DNA of 64,000 nucleotides. Source: Isoetes taiwanensis (taxonomy: Eukaryota; Streptophyta; Lycopodiopsida; Isoetales; Isoetaceae). Of this stretch, positions 30,601 through 42,309 are shown in pieces (position 1 is the first letter of the stretch; each line of letters opens with the position of its first letter). The stretch lies in NCBI GenBank assembly GCA_021234155.1, contig JAJEKV010000032.1, positions 3,725,835-3,789,834 of the forward strand, given 5' to 3'. The position numbers and the translations under genes are program-made. The notes below the pieces were generated by a model. It searched no databases. It was given only the letters and a program-made list of their open reading frames with translations, and was not told the DNA's origin.

Positions 30601-32746
30601 GGATCTGCTTTGGTTCCATCGGTGCGGGGAGCGCGTGGCGTGGAAGCAAAGAACTCTTTGAGTAAGTCAACCTCAGCAGCTATATTGGGATACGTCTGAG
30701 AGCGTGGAGGTTGAGATGTTGAAGGGGTATCTTGTCTTTGTTGAGCTCTAGTGGTGGCATGAACATTTGCCAAGGTGCGGCCTTCAGCAGCTTGCATGAG
30801 GTTTAAAATGCTTTGTCGAACTTTGGGCATGACATGTGGCATGAGCTTCTCCAAGTCAGGTGCAAAGTGAACCTTTTTTTCGTCCTCATGAGGAATGGTG
30901 TCAACTGCAAAGGCAGGTTGCGTGCCATTCGGAATAATGGTCAAGGGACGTGATGCCTTGGTCTGGCGTGAAACTAAACCAACCCAATTTGACTACCGGA
31001 CTGGAGGATTAAGTGCACGAAAAATTTCCTCTTGGGCTTGTTGATCCGGTGAGGTTGATTTCTTTGGAGCGGGTTGATAGCGTGATTGCCGAGGCTCTTG
31101 GTGGCTTCTTAAGAACCGGGTCTCGGGCCTTGTTTGCCATTAGCAAGCCGAGTTGGTAAGCCGTGAGGCGGACCGATGTGGTCCGATTTGTGCCGTGAAG
31201 TCGCACTGAACTTGTGGAAGTTGAGGACACGTGGTGGTGGTATGACCCCATTCTTGAAAGCTGATAACACCGAAGCTTTAGAAGGATCAAAAGGAGGACG
31301 TTGGTTGGATCCCCCGTGGTTGCCCCCGTTGTCGATAGAGTTGCGCGGGTCGCACCTAAAGTGGTGGGCCGATAGTGCGATTGTTGCCGAGGTGTGGTTT
31401 GCACTTGATAAACCATTTTGTTGCGGAACGGTGTGGGATGAGTGCGTGTGCACTCTTCCGCGGCATGATTGCACATGTTGCATCGCTTGCAATGAGGCGG
31501 GCCATTGGTGGAGTTGCACTCATTGGCCAAATGGCCTTGGTATTTGCAAATATGGCACCGTTGATTTGATCTACCGTGGATTAGCGTGTTGAGGCTGAAA
31601 CAGCCGTTTGTGGAACCATGACAGGTGGAATGAGCGGGAGCTCTTGAAGAGCCATGCCTCGGGAGGAAACATTGTCGAGTGATTGACAAGGTCGATAGCC
31701 TGCTCCAAAGTCTTGGGACGGTATTCAGTCCATGAGTCGAATAGCGGGAGGAAGTCCTTGGAGAAACCGGACCAAAACGGCTCGTGTGGGTACTCCTTGA
31801 GCTTACTTAGCGTAATGTGAAGTCGATCCGCAAAATCCCGCAGACTCTGTGGGCTCTTGTTGAAGTTCATTGAGTTGCTTGAGATGAAGTTGATCATCAT
31901 CCGTGGTCCCAGAATGAGACGTAAAAGCAAAGGCGCATTTCGGACCGATCTTGTTTCCAATGGCTTTTGTTGGACATGAGCCATTGATGAGGAGAGCCAC
32001 CAGGTGGTGGAAAAGATGTGGAATTTCAATTGAGGTTGCGCATGACCATTTAGGATAGCTAGAGCCTCAAATTCTTCCATGTGGGCCCCGAGCACTTTGG
32101 TCTAACGGTTTGCCTTCGTGGTTGCCAAAGGTGGGATAAGTCGGTTCCGAGTCCGAAAGGTAGATGTGAAAGTGTCAATGGACAGAAACAAAGATAGTGA
32201 GGAAATTGAGGTTGAGTTGGATGTGGCATGGTGCCCGGAAGGACCCCGGATGAAGGGGTGATCCGCGGTTGAGAAACCGAAGTAGCCGGAGCATTGGTTT
32301 TGAGATCCGTAAGGTTGTAAACAGAAGAGCAAAGGGGAAACGTAGGGAAAGGATATTCCCCGGTAGGCTTAAAGGAGACATGTGGATAGCCGTGCCCCCC
32401 GGGAGATGATGGTTGTGAAGGAAGAGGCGTATGGCCTGAAGAGTGATGGATGTAGGCATGTTCAGGGGTGTGAAAGTACGGTTGAGAAGGTTGAGCCCGA
32501 TAAGGCTCCCCGATAAAGTGATGAGGGGACCGAGGTTGTGAGCAATGTTTGCACGCTTTGGGGCGGGGAACTGGACGCAGACCGACACGAGGGGTGGGTG
32601 GCGCCGACCGAGCCCTAGACCAAGATGGCCTCCCTCTATGTCATAAGCAGATCCATACATGTCGAAACAGTTTCCCCGACCGATGGCGCCCAAGCGAGAG
32701 GCCGTTCGAGAAAGGAGTTCTTCCGGGCGTGAAATTACGGACGCAT
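30601..32746 (-). pseudogene. gag: B3 gag
   Basis: An ATG at 32746, 48 bp from the 5' LTR, matches the B1 gag start position. The Pro-rich N-terminal part, capsid core (HMEEFEALAILNGHAQPQLK, about 32090) and two intact CCHC knuckles (CHICKYQGHLANEC, CKRCNMCNHAAEEC, about 31570-31450) are readable. The linker HVMPKVRQSILNLMQAAEGR (about 30820-30760) is nearly identical to B1. Stops and frame changes occur from codon 4 on. Confidence 0.78.
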
Positions 32747-32772
32747 ATGGCTACGTAAGAAAGTAGGATAGA

Positions 32773-32793
32773 ATCAGACCCCGCGGCGCCCGG
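32773..32793 (-). other. B3 primer binding site region (tRNA-Asp-like)
   Basis: The minus strand after the 5' LTR reads CCGGGCGCCGCGGGGTC. It contains the GGCGCCG core expected for the complement of tRNA-Asp. Confidence 0.5.
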
Positions 32794-33374
32794 TGTTTGG
32801 GGTCCGGGTTCGAACTCTGGAAGACCCTCTGTGAGGACCCGTGGATCTAACAGAGAGTCCGGGGACTATGTCACGCTGGATTTGCAAGAAGAGAAGAAAA
32901 CGAAGAAAAAACAGAACAAAATGAGAGAAAGATGATAAGCTTCCTTGATATCAATGATGAAAATACATGAGCTCGCAATAGAGAGAAAACCGAAAAGGAG
33001 ACAAGACTCAAAACTCATCTAAAACTCATGTGCTAGCTCTACTCATATATATAGTACAATGGCCTTGGGCCCAATATAGACACTCGACCGATCTCGTGCC
33101 GACTCTCGGAAGGAGGCCCGATTTGGTGGAATGTTGGCGGTGCCTCTTGAAGTGCCTAGAATCACGCCTGACGCCGACGCGGTGGACGGGCCGTCACTTG
33201 TCCGAAGCGGCGCCTCTTGTTGACGGACCCTGAGGCTTTGACCGCGTGGTCTGCCGCTTTGGTCTTCATGGAGCCTTTGATGATCGGAACCCGCGGGTCG
33301 ACCGAGGATCCTTGAGCTTGACTCGGTCTGTCAGATGCATGAATAGTCCCGCACTGTGAGGCACGTGACTAACA
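32794..33374 (-). repeat. B3 5' LTR
   Basis: A 581-bp LTR paired with 26510-27094. Differences between the pair again cluster at CAG or CTG against CG (for example TCTGTCAGATGCATG here against TCGTCCGTATGCATG in the other). Confidence 0.92.
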
Positions 33375-33379
33375 CCACC

Positions 33380-33866
33380 CGATCGCCCCCAACCCCTGAG
33401 GATTCTCGACGAAGAACATAACCCCAACACGTAAGGGCAAGTTCTTCCAAACCCCTACCGCTGAAACGTAGTAGTTGAACGTAGTAACCGAAAGGTGAAG
33501 TGGCCGAGGAGGAGCAACAGACACGTTGAAGAAGCCCCTCCCACCCGAAATGGGACAGGAAAAAGCAACCCCGCCTGCCCGAGTCCTACATCACGCACCC
33601 TCAGAAAGATCTATGAACGTAAGATGCGGGAGCACAATGCCTACATGAAGGAGTGGGAGGCATACGACAAGTACTACCAGGAGAACAGGGTCAGGGCCAT
33701 TGAAGGAGGACACCCAACCAAGCAGCAGACCCTAAGACCGCCACCACCCAAGCCCAAAGCCCCGAAAAAGCCTGCACAGAAGAAGCTCACCAAGAAACAG
33801 CTCGAGCAGAGAGCACTGCGGGAAATCCGACACTTCCAACGCAGCTATGGCCTCCTGATTCCCCGC
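33380..33866 (+). pseudogene. histone-like ORF of element C, segment 2: basic tail and start of H3 fold
   Basis: After B3 the frame resumes. From about 33495 it is open for 124 codons: a charged helical stretch (RKIYERKMREHNAYMKEWEA), a Pro/Lys-rich linker (PPPPKPKAPKKPAQKKLTKK, about 33730-33800), then ALREIRHFQRS and LLIPR (33813-33866). The last part is the H3 alpha-N helix. RHFQ and LLIP at these places are CENH3-like, where canonical H3 has RRYQ and LLIR. The frame stops at the D target site CCCGC (33862-33866) and continues without a break at 44775. No in-frame ATG is seen at 33495, which supports a single ORF begun upstream. Confidence 0.82.
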
Positions 33867-36313
33867 TGTTAGCCTAAAACCTGGAATTTTAGTCTAACCT
33901 CAAGGGAGCTCAAACAAATTGGTTAGGACCTCCAGATCACTTAGGGTGATCAATCCTCAACATATGAAGCGAGAAAAATCATTTTGAAATAATGGTTTCT
34001 TCAAAATCACTAGAGTCCCTGAAACTGAAAAAACTGTCAGAGAAAAAATTGGTTTTGCAGACACACCTTGTGAGGTTTTCGAGATGTGATTGGTGGTATA
34101 GATGATCAACAAGCAGGGGAAACTGATGGTGAAGATTTGACTTGATTTGAATAGGGGAAGGCTGAGAAAATCTAGGTCAAAGTCGGGTCAAAAAGTTGGC
34201 CAGTGCCAAAACAGAGAGCCAAATTTTGCAGATGGAGCTTGATAAGGAATTTTGAGTTGGGATCTGCGGGCAACTTTAATAGCCCCTAGATCACGTGCAT
34301 AGGGTTTAAATAGCAAAAGATGTTTTAGTTTTTCTCTGTAAGTAGCCAAAGCCTCGAGAAAAGCATAACCACTGTAACAGTCATGGAAGAGAAGTTCTTT
34401 TATATGTTTTCTTTGAATGTATAGGTTTCTAATGTTTTTGTGAAGATGGAATGCAACTTCCTAAAGAGAATATAACTTGGAATAAATATTTTTGGCTTAG
34501 CTTTTTTAGTTTTAGCTTTAAAAGAACAATGCAGAATTACCAAAGATGAATGTATAATGATGACAATAATTTTCCAGGCAAAGACTATGCATTATCATAA
34601 TATAATAATGTAATACAAAAATTTAATAGTGTCAACCGGGCATTACCAAAGCTTAGAATATAATAGTGCTTGAGGGCGAATTCCAGGTCTGTCTGAGCCT
34701 CTAGAGAATCTCAGATCTACCAATGAAGCTAAATGAAATGATTATTTGAGTTGTAACTGAAGTGCCTCAATGTCGAACTAGTCACACCGGGACAGATCAT
34801 TCAATTTCGAGCAGAACAGAGCAAAATCTGAGTAGAGCAGATCAAGATAATAGCAGTGCGCCAAGATCACAGAGGTCTATCTCTGAGGGGACGTCCCGAT
34901 TTGATCTGTAATGCTGGTTTAAGAACTGTTCTTCCCACAAAACTAGCTCGGCCGAGTGATTTAAGGCCAAATTTGAGCAATTTCTCACGGATCAAGTGCC
35001 ACAGAGGGTCCCCAAGGTCTCGGAAAAGGTTCAGGAGTTGATCTCGGGAGAAAATTGGCGGGATTCAATCAAATTATGGCACGAATTGGCCGAATTTAGC
35101 AGCTTCCCTATTTTCTAGGGTTCGTCGAAAATGTTCGAATGTGATATATCCCACATGTGCAAAAAACGAAGTCCGGCTTTCTCAGATATAAGGAATAGTG
35201 TTGACCCCACTATTAAATTTACGTGCCACGCAGAGGGGACACCCACCAGTTCCGGCCCCCCACGCCGCCACGTGGGAAAAATTGGGGGTGACCCGAACTA
35301 TGCGTAAATAGATGTGGTAGATAGGCTAGAATAGGTTTTTTTTTTTTTTTTTTTGGCACGCATCCCAAGAATCCAATTTTGTGCCTTCCCAAGGGTTTTT
35401 TCAAATTTAAAAGGCCAAATTAGCTCTTTTTGCCAAGCTTTCCATCTAGAAGGTTTTCAGGTCAAACTGAAACATTTGAATTTTTGTCCATTTTGACCCA
35501 TGGTCAATGAATATTGCAACATAGGGATGGTGAAAAAGTCATGGGAATAAGATGGGAAAAGGGTGTAAACAGGCTATACTAGGGTTTAGGAAGATGAAAT
35601 GAGAATGAAAAAAGAGTTTTCTTGCCTTTGAAGTTTTTCAAGATCATTAGGGGGCAATTCTCAATTGAAGGTAGGATCAAATAAAAAAAAATGGGTAGTG
35701 AAATGATGGGAAAAGGTCTCAAAAGTGGAAAAAATGGTGAAAGAAAGGTTATAAAAGGTTCATAGGACATAAAAAGGTGGATATGGAATGAAGACAAGAT
35801 GGGTACCTCCTCAGAGCACTTGATTTCATCTCGATTGTCTCTAATGCTCAAATCATACCTCATAGTGAAGACACGTTTGCTCAAAGCCTAAGGGTCTTCC
35901 AAACTTCTATAAGGGTCTTCCAAACTTCAAGGCTAGAATAAGAGCACGTTTCATTTCCAAGATGGCATCCTTATGTGTGTGACTTCAAACTACTAATGAA
36001 ACTCAAGCAAGCTTCATAAGGTTGAGCTTTGGTAAAACATCTTGTGCTTCCTTGATAATCTTGCTATAGCCTTTGCCTGGTCTTCAAATCAAAGGAAAAT
36101 GTTAAACAAATGGGAATGTGTCTAAAAGGTGTTTTACCTCAAGGAAAAGATTAAGCTATAAAAGGAGATCCCCAATGCCTTCCAAACTTGGTCAAATGTC
36201 TTCCAAACTCTAATGGGATCACAATAGCCTGAAACTTTTCCTTAGAGGAAATATAGATGAAATAAAAGTTTTTGATAATAGATGCTAGTCCATGTTGCCA
36301 GAAATGGGCAACA
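33867..36313 (-). repeat. D 3' LTR
   Basis: A 2447-bp LTR matching 42310-44769, including a stretch with TTGACCCCACTATTAAATTT and a T-run near 35337-35354. The bases TCTCCTC (36314-36320) form the adjoining polypurine tract on the sense strand. There are no coding regions. Confidence 0.93.
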
Positions 36314-37049
36314 TCTCCTCAAAGGAAAGAATAGGCTGGTCCCCTCAGCCTAACAGATGTAAACTTAGACTGAGGATCTTCAAATACTGGTGCAGGTGAC
36401 AGAATGATGTAGAGAAATGAAGTGAGTGGTATGAGTGTGAGATGAACTCTGCTATGGTGGAAATGTGGTGCAGAGCATTGTAGGGAATGAAAATAAAAGG
36501 ATAGAAGGCTGAAATGGAATGTAAGGCAACTTATAGGCAGATGAAAATGGAGGAGAAAAGAATGAACCTGCATATGACAGTAAATCAAGGTTAGCATGAG
36601 TGCCAAGCAAGATGTGGAAAATTATATATGGATAGCACTCTAGAACTCCAATGGAGAAGCAAGGTCTTATGAAGAATAGGCCAGTTTAGAAGACAGATGA
36701 AATGTTTTAACAGATGGTCCTGTCATGACAACATAGAGCCCATTAATAGGTAATAATCAAAGTCTTCATCCCTTGTGGTCACATTCCTGCAGCTAAACAA
36801 AAAAAACACAATATTAAACCTCAAAGGAAATATGCTAGTCAAAAGAAATATTAAAACCTCAGCTTGGAAATTATAAACTAACCTATTCTAAGCTAGAACA
36901 AATGCTTATATAGAAGTGAAGAGGCTCAAGCAGGCATGCTGAGGCCAATATCTTTTAAGGTGTTGAATATTAATGGGATTTGGCAGTTCTAATCCTGCAC
37001 CAAGATCCGCCAACCTATAAGATGAGCAGCCAAAGATCTCCTAAAATCT
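36314..37049 (-). other. D 3' noncoding region
   Basis: About 700 bp between integrase and the 3' LTR. The minus strand has a 95-codon frame that is rich in Leu, Phe, Ser and His (36606-36319). It is low in complexity and hydrophobic, without recognisable motifs. I see no envelope-like features beyond that, and treat it as noncoding. Confidence 0.5.
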
Positions 37050-38155
37050 GATAGGGACCTTCCTGTGGATTTTCAAACTTTGAAAGCTTTCCTTCATCTG
37101 CAAAGATTCCACTTTAAAACTAATTCCATAGGTGCAAACTTGTCTTGTAGTTTGTGAGCAGCCTTGAAAGCTGCCAAGACTCTTAGCCTCTTCTTCAAAG
37201 AAGTTGTAATTCTCGCAACAAACCTTTCTTCATCTAATTTTAACAGAACTTCATACCGTGCTTCAAGGCTTTAAAAACTCCAACTCAAGCTTGAGTGCCA
37301 TCCTTAAAGAAGGTATCTCTAACTCGACCGGGATACAGACCTCTACTCCATAAACTAAACCGAAAGGTGAGGCATTAGTAGTCTGCTTTAGAAGTAATTC
37401 TATGAGCCCAAAGAGCATCATATAATTTCAAGTGCCAATCCCTTTGGTTTTGGCAAAATTTTCACGCAAAAATACCCTTAAGCACTTTGTTAGTAGACTC
37501 AAACCTTGGCCATTTCCTTGAGGATAATAGGCTGAGCTTTTCACATGCTTGATCTTGAGGCTTGAAACAAGGAAATTAATAACTTCATTAATAAAAGTAG
37601 AGCCTCTATCAGTCAAAATTTTAAAAGGAATGCCAAACCTAGAGCAAATATTCTCATGCAAAAATCTAGCAAGTAGTATGTGCATTTGCTTTCCTTAAAG
37701 GTGCCGCTCGACCATTTAGTGAACAGACCAGAGCCACAACAATGTATTCATGTCAATGAGGATGGGGGATTGATAGGGCCAACATAGTCCAATCCCCAAA
37801 CTTGAAATGGACCAGGGGAGACAATTCTCAGAAGAGGAGCAGGATGCAAGATTCTTTTGCCAAAGATCTGGCATTGATGACAAGTCTTTATAATATCATA
37901 ACAATCTTTAAATAAATGAGGCCAGAAATAACCAGACCTCAATATTTTCTTGGCAGTTGTGTCTGCTGCAAAATGACCACCACAAACACCTTTGTGATTT
38001 TCAGCAAGTACCAGGGCAGCTTCATCTTCATCAACACATCTTAAGAGTACACCATCCCTATTTACCTTGCACAAGATGTCGCCAACCAAGGAGTAAGTCA
38101 AACATTTTAACTTAAACTTGTAAGCCTGGCTTTTTGAAAATTCAGAGGGTATCTC
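37050..38155 (-). pseudogene. pol: D pol: integrase
   Basis: The HHCC finger is intact (HKGVCGGHF ... CHQCQIFGK). The catalytic residues are in WGLDYVGP, ILTDRGSTF and the Glu region NGQG/FESTNKVL; the last is shifted by one base near 37500, so the Glu is present but out of frame. A short spacer with a frame break lies between the first Asp and the core at about 37740. The C-terminal domain is degraded (PFGLVYGVEV, about 37400-37350, and FENPQEGPYQIL, about 37070). No chromodomain is seen. Confidence 0.82.
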
Positions 38156-38870
38156 CTGATACTGAAGGAACCTCCTAATAGGTTGTTGCCAACCTTGAGC
38201 TGGTATAGTTGACAAGTCCTGCTCATTTACAACAAGGTTAGTCATTTCTTCTTCTTGTATCAACTCCTCATGTTCAAAGTAGGCAGCAGGCAAGTATAAA
38301 CTCGGGTTGTTCAATACATGAATAACCTTTACCTTTAAATCATAAGATTGAAGCCTACAAGCCCACCTATGAAGCTTAGGTTTTTCTAATTTCTTACCAT
38401 ACAAAAAGGGCATGGGGTTCTGCTGCATGTAGATAGTGGCTTGGGATTTTTGTAAAAGATGACCCTGTCTCTCTATCAAAAAGATGAGAGCAGCAGCACT
38501 CCTTTCTATCTTAGCATACTTCTCTTCAGTTTGAGACCATTGTTTGCTTGCAAAAGCAATAGGGTGTCTATCCTGCAAAATGGCAACTCCAGCAGCCTTT
38601 TTAGTGATAGTTATGTAAACTTTAAATGGTAATGAAAGGTCTGGAGTTTTTAAAAGTGTAGAATGGCAAATAGCCTCTATGATCTGCAAAAAAGCTTTTT
38701 CACACTCATCAGTCCAAACAACAGACCTATATTTGCTTTCTCTTTTACTAACTTGACCTACTCTAGTCAACTTAGAGATAGGACTAATAAGGTGAGAGAA
38801 ATTAGGCACATACACTCTTAAGAAAGAGGTCATTCCCATAAATCCCTTGACTTCTTTAATTGTCCTGGGT
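38156..38870 (-). pseudogene. pol: D pol: Ty3 RNase H with lost catalytic residues
   Basis: The fold is recognisable (FKVYI...AAGVAILQD, FASKQWSQTEEKYAKIERSAAAL, GHLLQKSQATIYM) and lies in the normal place after RT. The first catalytic motif, usually TDAS, reads ITITKK. The later VTDH-type motif reads YMQQN. The Glu region (KIERSA) is kept. The frame here is open, so this is substitution rather than random breakage. That suggests the domain had become structural while another RNase H did the catalysis. Confidence 0.75.
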
Positions 38871-39865
38871 GTTTGAAGCTTTTTTAAAGCTATGATCTTC
38901 TCTTCAGCTACTTGAAGGCCTTTAGCAGAAACCTCATGGCCTAAGAGCTGGCCTTTGGATGCCAAAAAGATGCACTTCTTTGGGTTTAGATTAACTCCAG
39001 TTTGTCTGCACAATGTAAATATCCTTGTTAGCTCTGAAATATGATCACTTGTATCAGTACCTAAGCATAAATCATCAAGATAAACTCTGAATTGCTCAGG
39101 AGTCATGTTTGCAAAGACAAGATCCATAGCTCTCCTCAAATGTAGCAGGGGGCATTCATTAAGCCAAAAGGCATCCTTTTCATTGCATAAGTTCCCCATG
39201 GAGTAATGAAGGATGTCTTTGGCTGATCTTCCTTTTTATGCTAATCTGATTAAAACCAGAGAAACCATCCAAAAATGAGTACATAGACTTGCCACCCATC
39301 GCATAAAAGTATTTCTTCCAAAAAGGCAAAGGGTAACAATCTTTAACAAGTAGCTTTATTTAGATCTCTATAATCCACACATATTCTTAGAGAACCATTC
39401 TTTTTAGAACTGGCACAATACAAGAAACCCAAGAAGGGTTCACAATGTCAACTATCAAACCCGACTCCTGCATTTTGAATAATTCCTCGCTTGATAAGAT
39501 CTAAAAGTGAGGAATTAATTCTTCTCAATCTCTCGCATGACAGTTTAGTATCTTCACTTAACTTTTATCTCAAACTCACAAATGCTCCTATCGACCCCTT
39601 TCAATTCTGAATATTCCCATGCAAAAACATCCACCCAATCTTCAAAGTACTTAATCATTTTACCTTTGCAATCTTTATCATATAGATCTCCCATTTGCAA
39701 AGTCCTGGACATACCTCCTTTGTGCACTTCAAGTTCTTTGTGTGATTCCTCTTGTGCTAGGTTGATGGTCAAGATAGGATGAAACTGAGAGAGTTCATCT
39801 TCATCTAGGACATCTTCCTTGATAGCTCCCTCAGAGAGATGCTCTAAGAGTGTTTTCCTGCACAA
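38871..39865 (-). pseudogene. pol: D pol: reverse transcriptase
   Basis: The linker DVFAWEYSELKGVDRSI (about 39650) precedes RT, as in Tat/Athila elements. RT blocks are MYSFLDGFSGFNQIS and TPWGTYAMKRMPFGLMNAP (39290-39150, across a frame break) and the catalytic box FRVYLDDLCLGT (about 39090). LNPKKCIFLASKGQLLGHEV, then EVKGFMGMTSFLRVYVPNF, follow. The YLDD box is intact. Two frame changes are visible at about 39200 and 39530. Confidence 0.86.
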
Positions 39866-40250
39866 AGAAAGAATCAGCCCTCAAAGTTTTTGGACCTTGG
39901 AATATGATAAATTTCCCAATGATCAAAAAAAATTAGCAATTCTCGAGCTTGTGTGTTCAGATCCTCCATATCTTGATGTTTTGTTTGGTATTCTCCCAAA
40001 ATCTGTTTGCAAACAAGTTGTGAGTCTCCATAGATAACAATATGGGAAATATTCATGAACCTTGCTTCCTGTAGGCCTGCAATGAGGGCCCTATATTCTG
40101 CTGCATTAGAAGAAATATTAGGATGAATTCTCCCTATTTTAGTCATCAGCTTTAAGATCTGCACCCTTCGAATAGCAAAGGAAGAAGCAATCCCTAATTT
40201 TTAGACATACCTCCATCAAACCAAAGGTAGGCCTTGTTTTCTTTTGGATC
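39850..40250 (-). pseudogene. D archaeal-type RNase H between protease and RT
   Basis: A second RNase H of the plant/archaeal RnhA-like type is read as AYLWFDGGMSKN, then (one-base frame change at about 40193) LGIASSFAIRRVQILK, NAAEYRALIAGLQEA, IYGDSQLVCKQILGEYQ and HIPRSKN. The Asp (FDGG), Glu (AAEY) and Asp (YGDSQ) of the active site are all present. In Tat elements known to me this domain lies after the Ty3 RNase H; here it lies before RT. The protease-side frame runs straight into it, so it is part of the polyprotein. Confidence 0.85.
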
Positions 40251-40990
40251 AGGGAACTCTACATGAGCAAAGTTGATAACTTCTGCATTTATATCAACAT
40301 CTAGACCTAAACTGTAAACTCCTAACTCTTCTTCCCGCAAAATATCCACATCTATGAATCTAATGTTAGCGTATGGGTCGGTTTGGTTTACCGGTTTAAT
40401 GGAAGTTGCTCCATTTGAAATAGTGCAAATACCTTCAGACCATATAGGCCTAGCATCTACCGTTTTCATCCACCTTCTTCCCAATAATAAATCATAGATG
40501 TTAGCATGGTTAACATTCTCAAAATCAACAACCACAAATGTAGCTAAGACAATGATTCCCCCTCAGATAACAGACACATTTCTCACCACTCCCTTTGGTA
40601 CTACCTTAGCATTGGAAAAGGATTTTAGAACAATAGAAGTGTTGTCTTCTACTTTGAGATTCAGTGTTTTCATAACATGATAAGGCATGACATTTAGGGA
40701 GGAACCTCCATCCAACAAAACCTTATCTAAATGGGAGGTACCTATAGTAGCACTACAAATAAAAGCACCCGGATCTTCAGTGTGCTCAGGTAAGGCTACA
40801 GAAATGTTGTTGCAAGTTTCTGCAGCAATTTCTTCAACATTTTGGGTATTCTTGATAAGCTTTTCCCTGTATGATGGTGCAATCCTTAATAAAGTTAGTA
40901 AGTCTACAGTAACCTTGGAGTTTTTCATAAGTAATTCAAATTCATCAAGCTCAGAATCTTTCTGTTTATACCTTTGAACAGGGAGAGGAG
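40251..40990 (-). pseudogene. pol: D aspartic protease and linker
   Basis: The active site is LLDGGSSLNVMPYHVMK (about 40730), with the DGGS form common in Tat/Athila proteases. VVDFENVNHANIYDLLLGRRWM (in part) is the second conserved block. The frame is broken once near 40560. It continues toward the archaeal-type RNase H through a ~100-residue acidic linker. Confidence 0.82.
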
Positions 40991-41039
40991 CTATATCCTG
41001 AGGATTTGGCTGAAATGTTACCTTAGGAGCTACAATTGG

Positions 41040-42267
41040 TGGGACAGAACTTGCAGATGTACCTAATGGAGGCTAGCACGTGTTTGCACAACCATAACAT
41101 CTTGTTCTTCTTGTTCTTTTGCACAAGTCTCAATAAAACTAACATTGGACACCTGTTTACCTTTTTCTTGCTTTGCAAGGTAATTCTTGACACTGCAGAA
41201 CTTCTCTTCATGACCTATCTCTTTGCAAAAAGAACAAACAGGACATTCTCTACCAAAATGGCCCCTTTTGTGGCATTTAGGACAAGATCTTGCAAAGCAA
41301 TTTTCAGCCCTATGATAGGGTTTACCACAGTTTGTGCATTCAGGTATGGCAGAGCTAGAAGAAAGAGCATTATTACTATTTTTTAACTCCATGAGTTGTT
41401 TGGTAACTTCTAAAAGAGCTTCAGACACCTTACTTATCTCAGATTTCACTTCTAAAACCTGAGGGTCTAGCTCTTCAGCTTTTGGCTTTTTCTTTTCCTT
41501 CTGAACTGCATACACAGGGGCAGCATTAGCATAATGTAACTCGTGCTCAGTATCATGATGAGGAGGGTAGAATGGATCTCTGACTTCTTCATCAGGCAAA
41601 TAGCTTAGCATTTCTACTAAATCTACAGCCTTTACAAATGTCTTATGGATTGAATCTAGCTCACCAAACTTTTGAAGTTTTAATAACTTTCTATAAATCT
41701 TAGGCACGGACATCAAACCTCGATAAAGGAAGCAACCAGATGCAAAGTTGGGTGGGAAACGTGGTTCCTATTACACACCAGCAAATAAGAGTTAAATCTT
41801 TCCACATACTGTTTCACACTTTCACCAGATTTAATAGAAAAGGAATTGAGCTCAAAAACAAGATCCTGGGGTGAAGTAGTCTTACCAAACCTTGATGTAA
41901 ACCTTTGTTCCAATTCATCCCACTTAGTACCTATTGATTCGAAATCCAACCAGGATCTGGCCTCATCACCTTTCATGCATTTGATAAACTCAAAGAAACT
42001 GGTACCTTTCTTCTTTCCATGCTCCTCATAATATTCTTCAAAATTTTTCAAGAAATGATTAGCATTCATGGAAGAATCATAACAAGGGGAAGAAACAGGT
42101 ATAGTGAGCTCAAATTGGTAAGGAGCTTGTGGAGGAAAAGGCAAAGCAGAAACATTGGTAACATTTGCTGTGGAACTGGTAGCCACTTTCATGCTTACCC
42201 CTACTAGATCTGGTTGACTGTTTACCTCGGGTTGCTCTGTGTGCTCGCCAGTCTTTCTTGGTGCCAT
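41040..42267 (-). pseudogene. gag: D gag with three zinc knuckles
   Basis: An ATG at 42267 (MAPRKTGEH), 43 bp from the LTR. The capsid domain includes NHFLKNFEEYYEEHGKK, SWLDFESIGTKWDELEQRF and SVKQYVERFNSYLL. After a frame change at about 41715, three consecutive CCHC motifs are intact: CTNCGKPYHRAENC, CPKCHKRGHFGREC and CSFCKEIGHEEKFC (about 41350-41195). Three knuckles is more than usual for plant Ty3 elements. Confidence 0.87.
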
Positions 42268-42290
42268 GGAGTTCAACTTCCGGTGAAAAT

Positions 42291-42306
42291 CTCGGTGGGA
42301 CCTCCA
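42291..42306 (-). other. D primer binding site
   Basis: The plus strand reads CTCGGTGGGACCTCCA just before the LTR, so the sense strand is TGGAGGTCCCACCGAG. The plus-strand form looks like a tRNA 3' end with CCA, most like plant tRNA-Gln. Three bases separate it from the LTR. Confidence 0.6.
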
Positions 42307-42309
42307 AAA

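Larger units (their letters stand above)
26510..33374 (-). mobile_element. Element B3: internally deleted B-family copy in the histone-like ORF
   Basis: TG (26510) to CA (33374) is flanked by CCACC (26505-26509 and 33375-33379). At 6.9 kb it is about 4 kb shorter than B2. The missing part runs from within the integrase zinc finger to the middle of ORF3. It is closer to B1 than to B2. All genes are on the minus strand and broken. Confidence 0.92.

Noticed and set aside
36319-36606. Hydrophobic minus-strand frame in D as an envelope fragment
   Set aside because: It is short, low in complexity and has no recognisable cleavage or signal features.
42291-42306. A tRNA gene fragment
   Set aside because: Only the 3' end with CCA is present, directly beside an LTR. 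That is what a primer binding site looks like.
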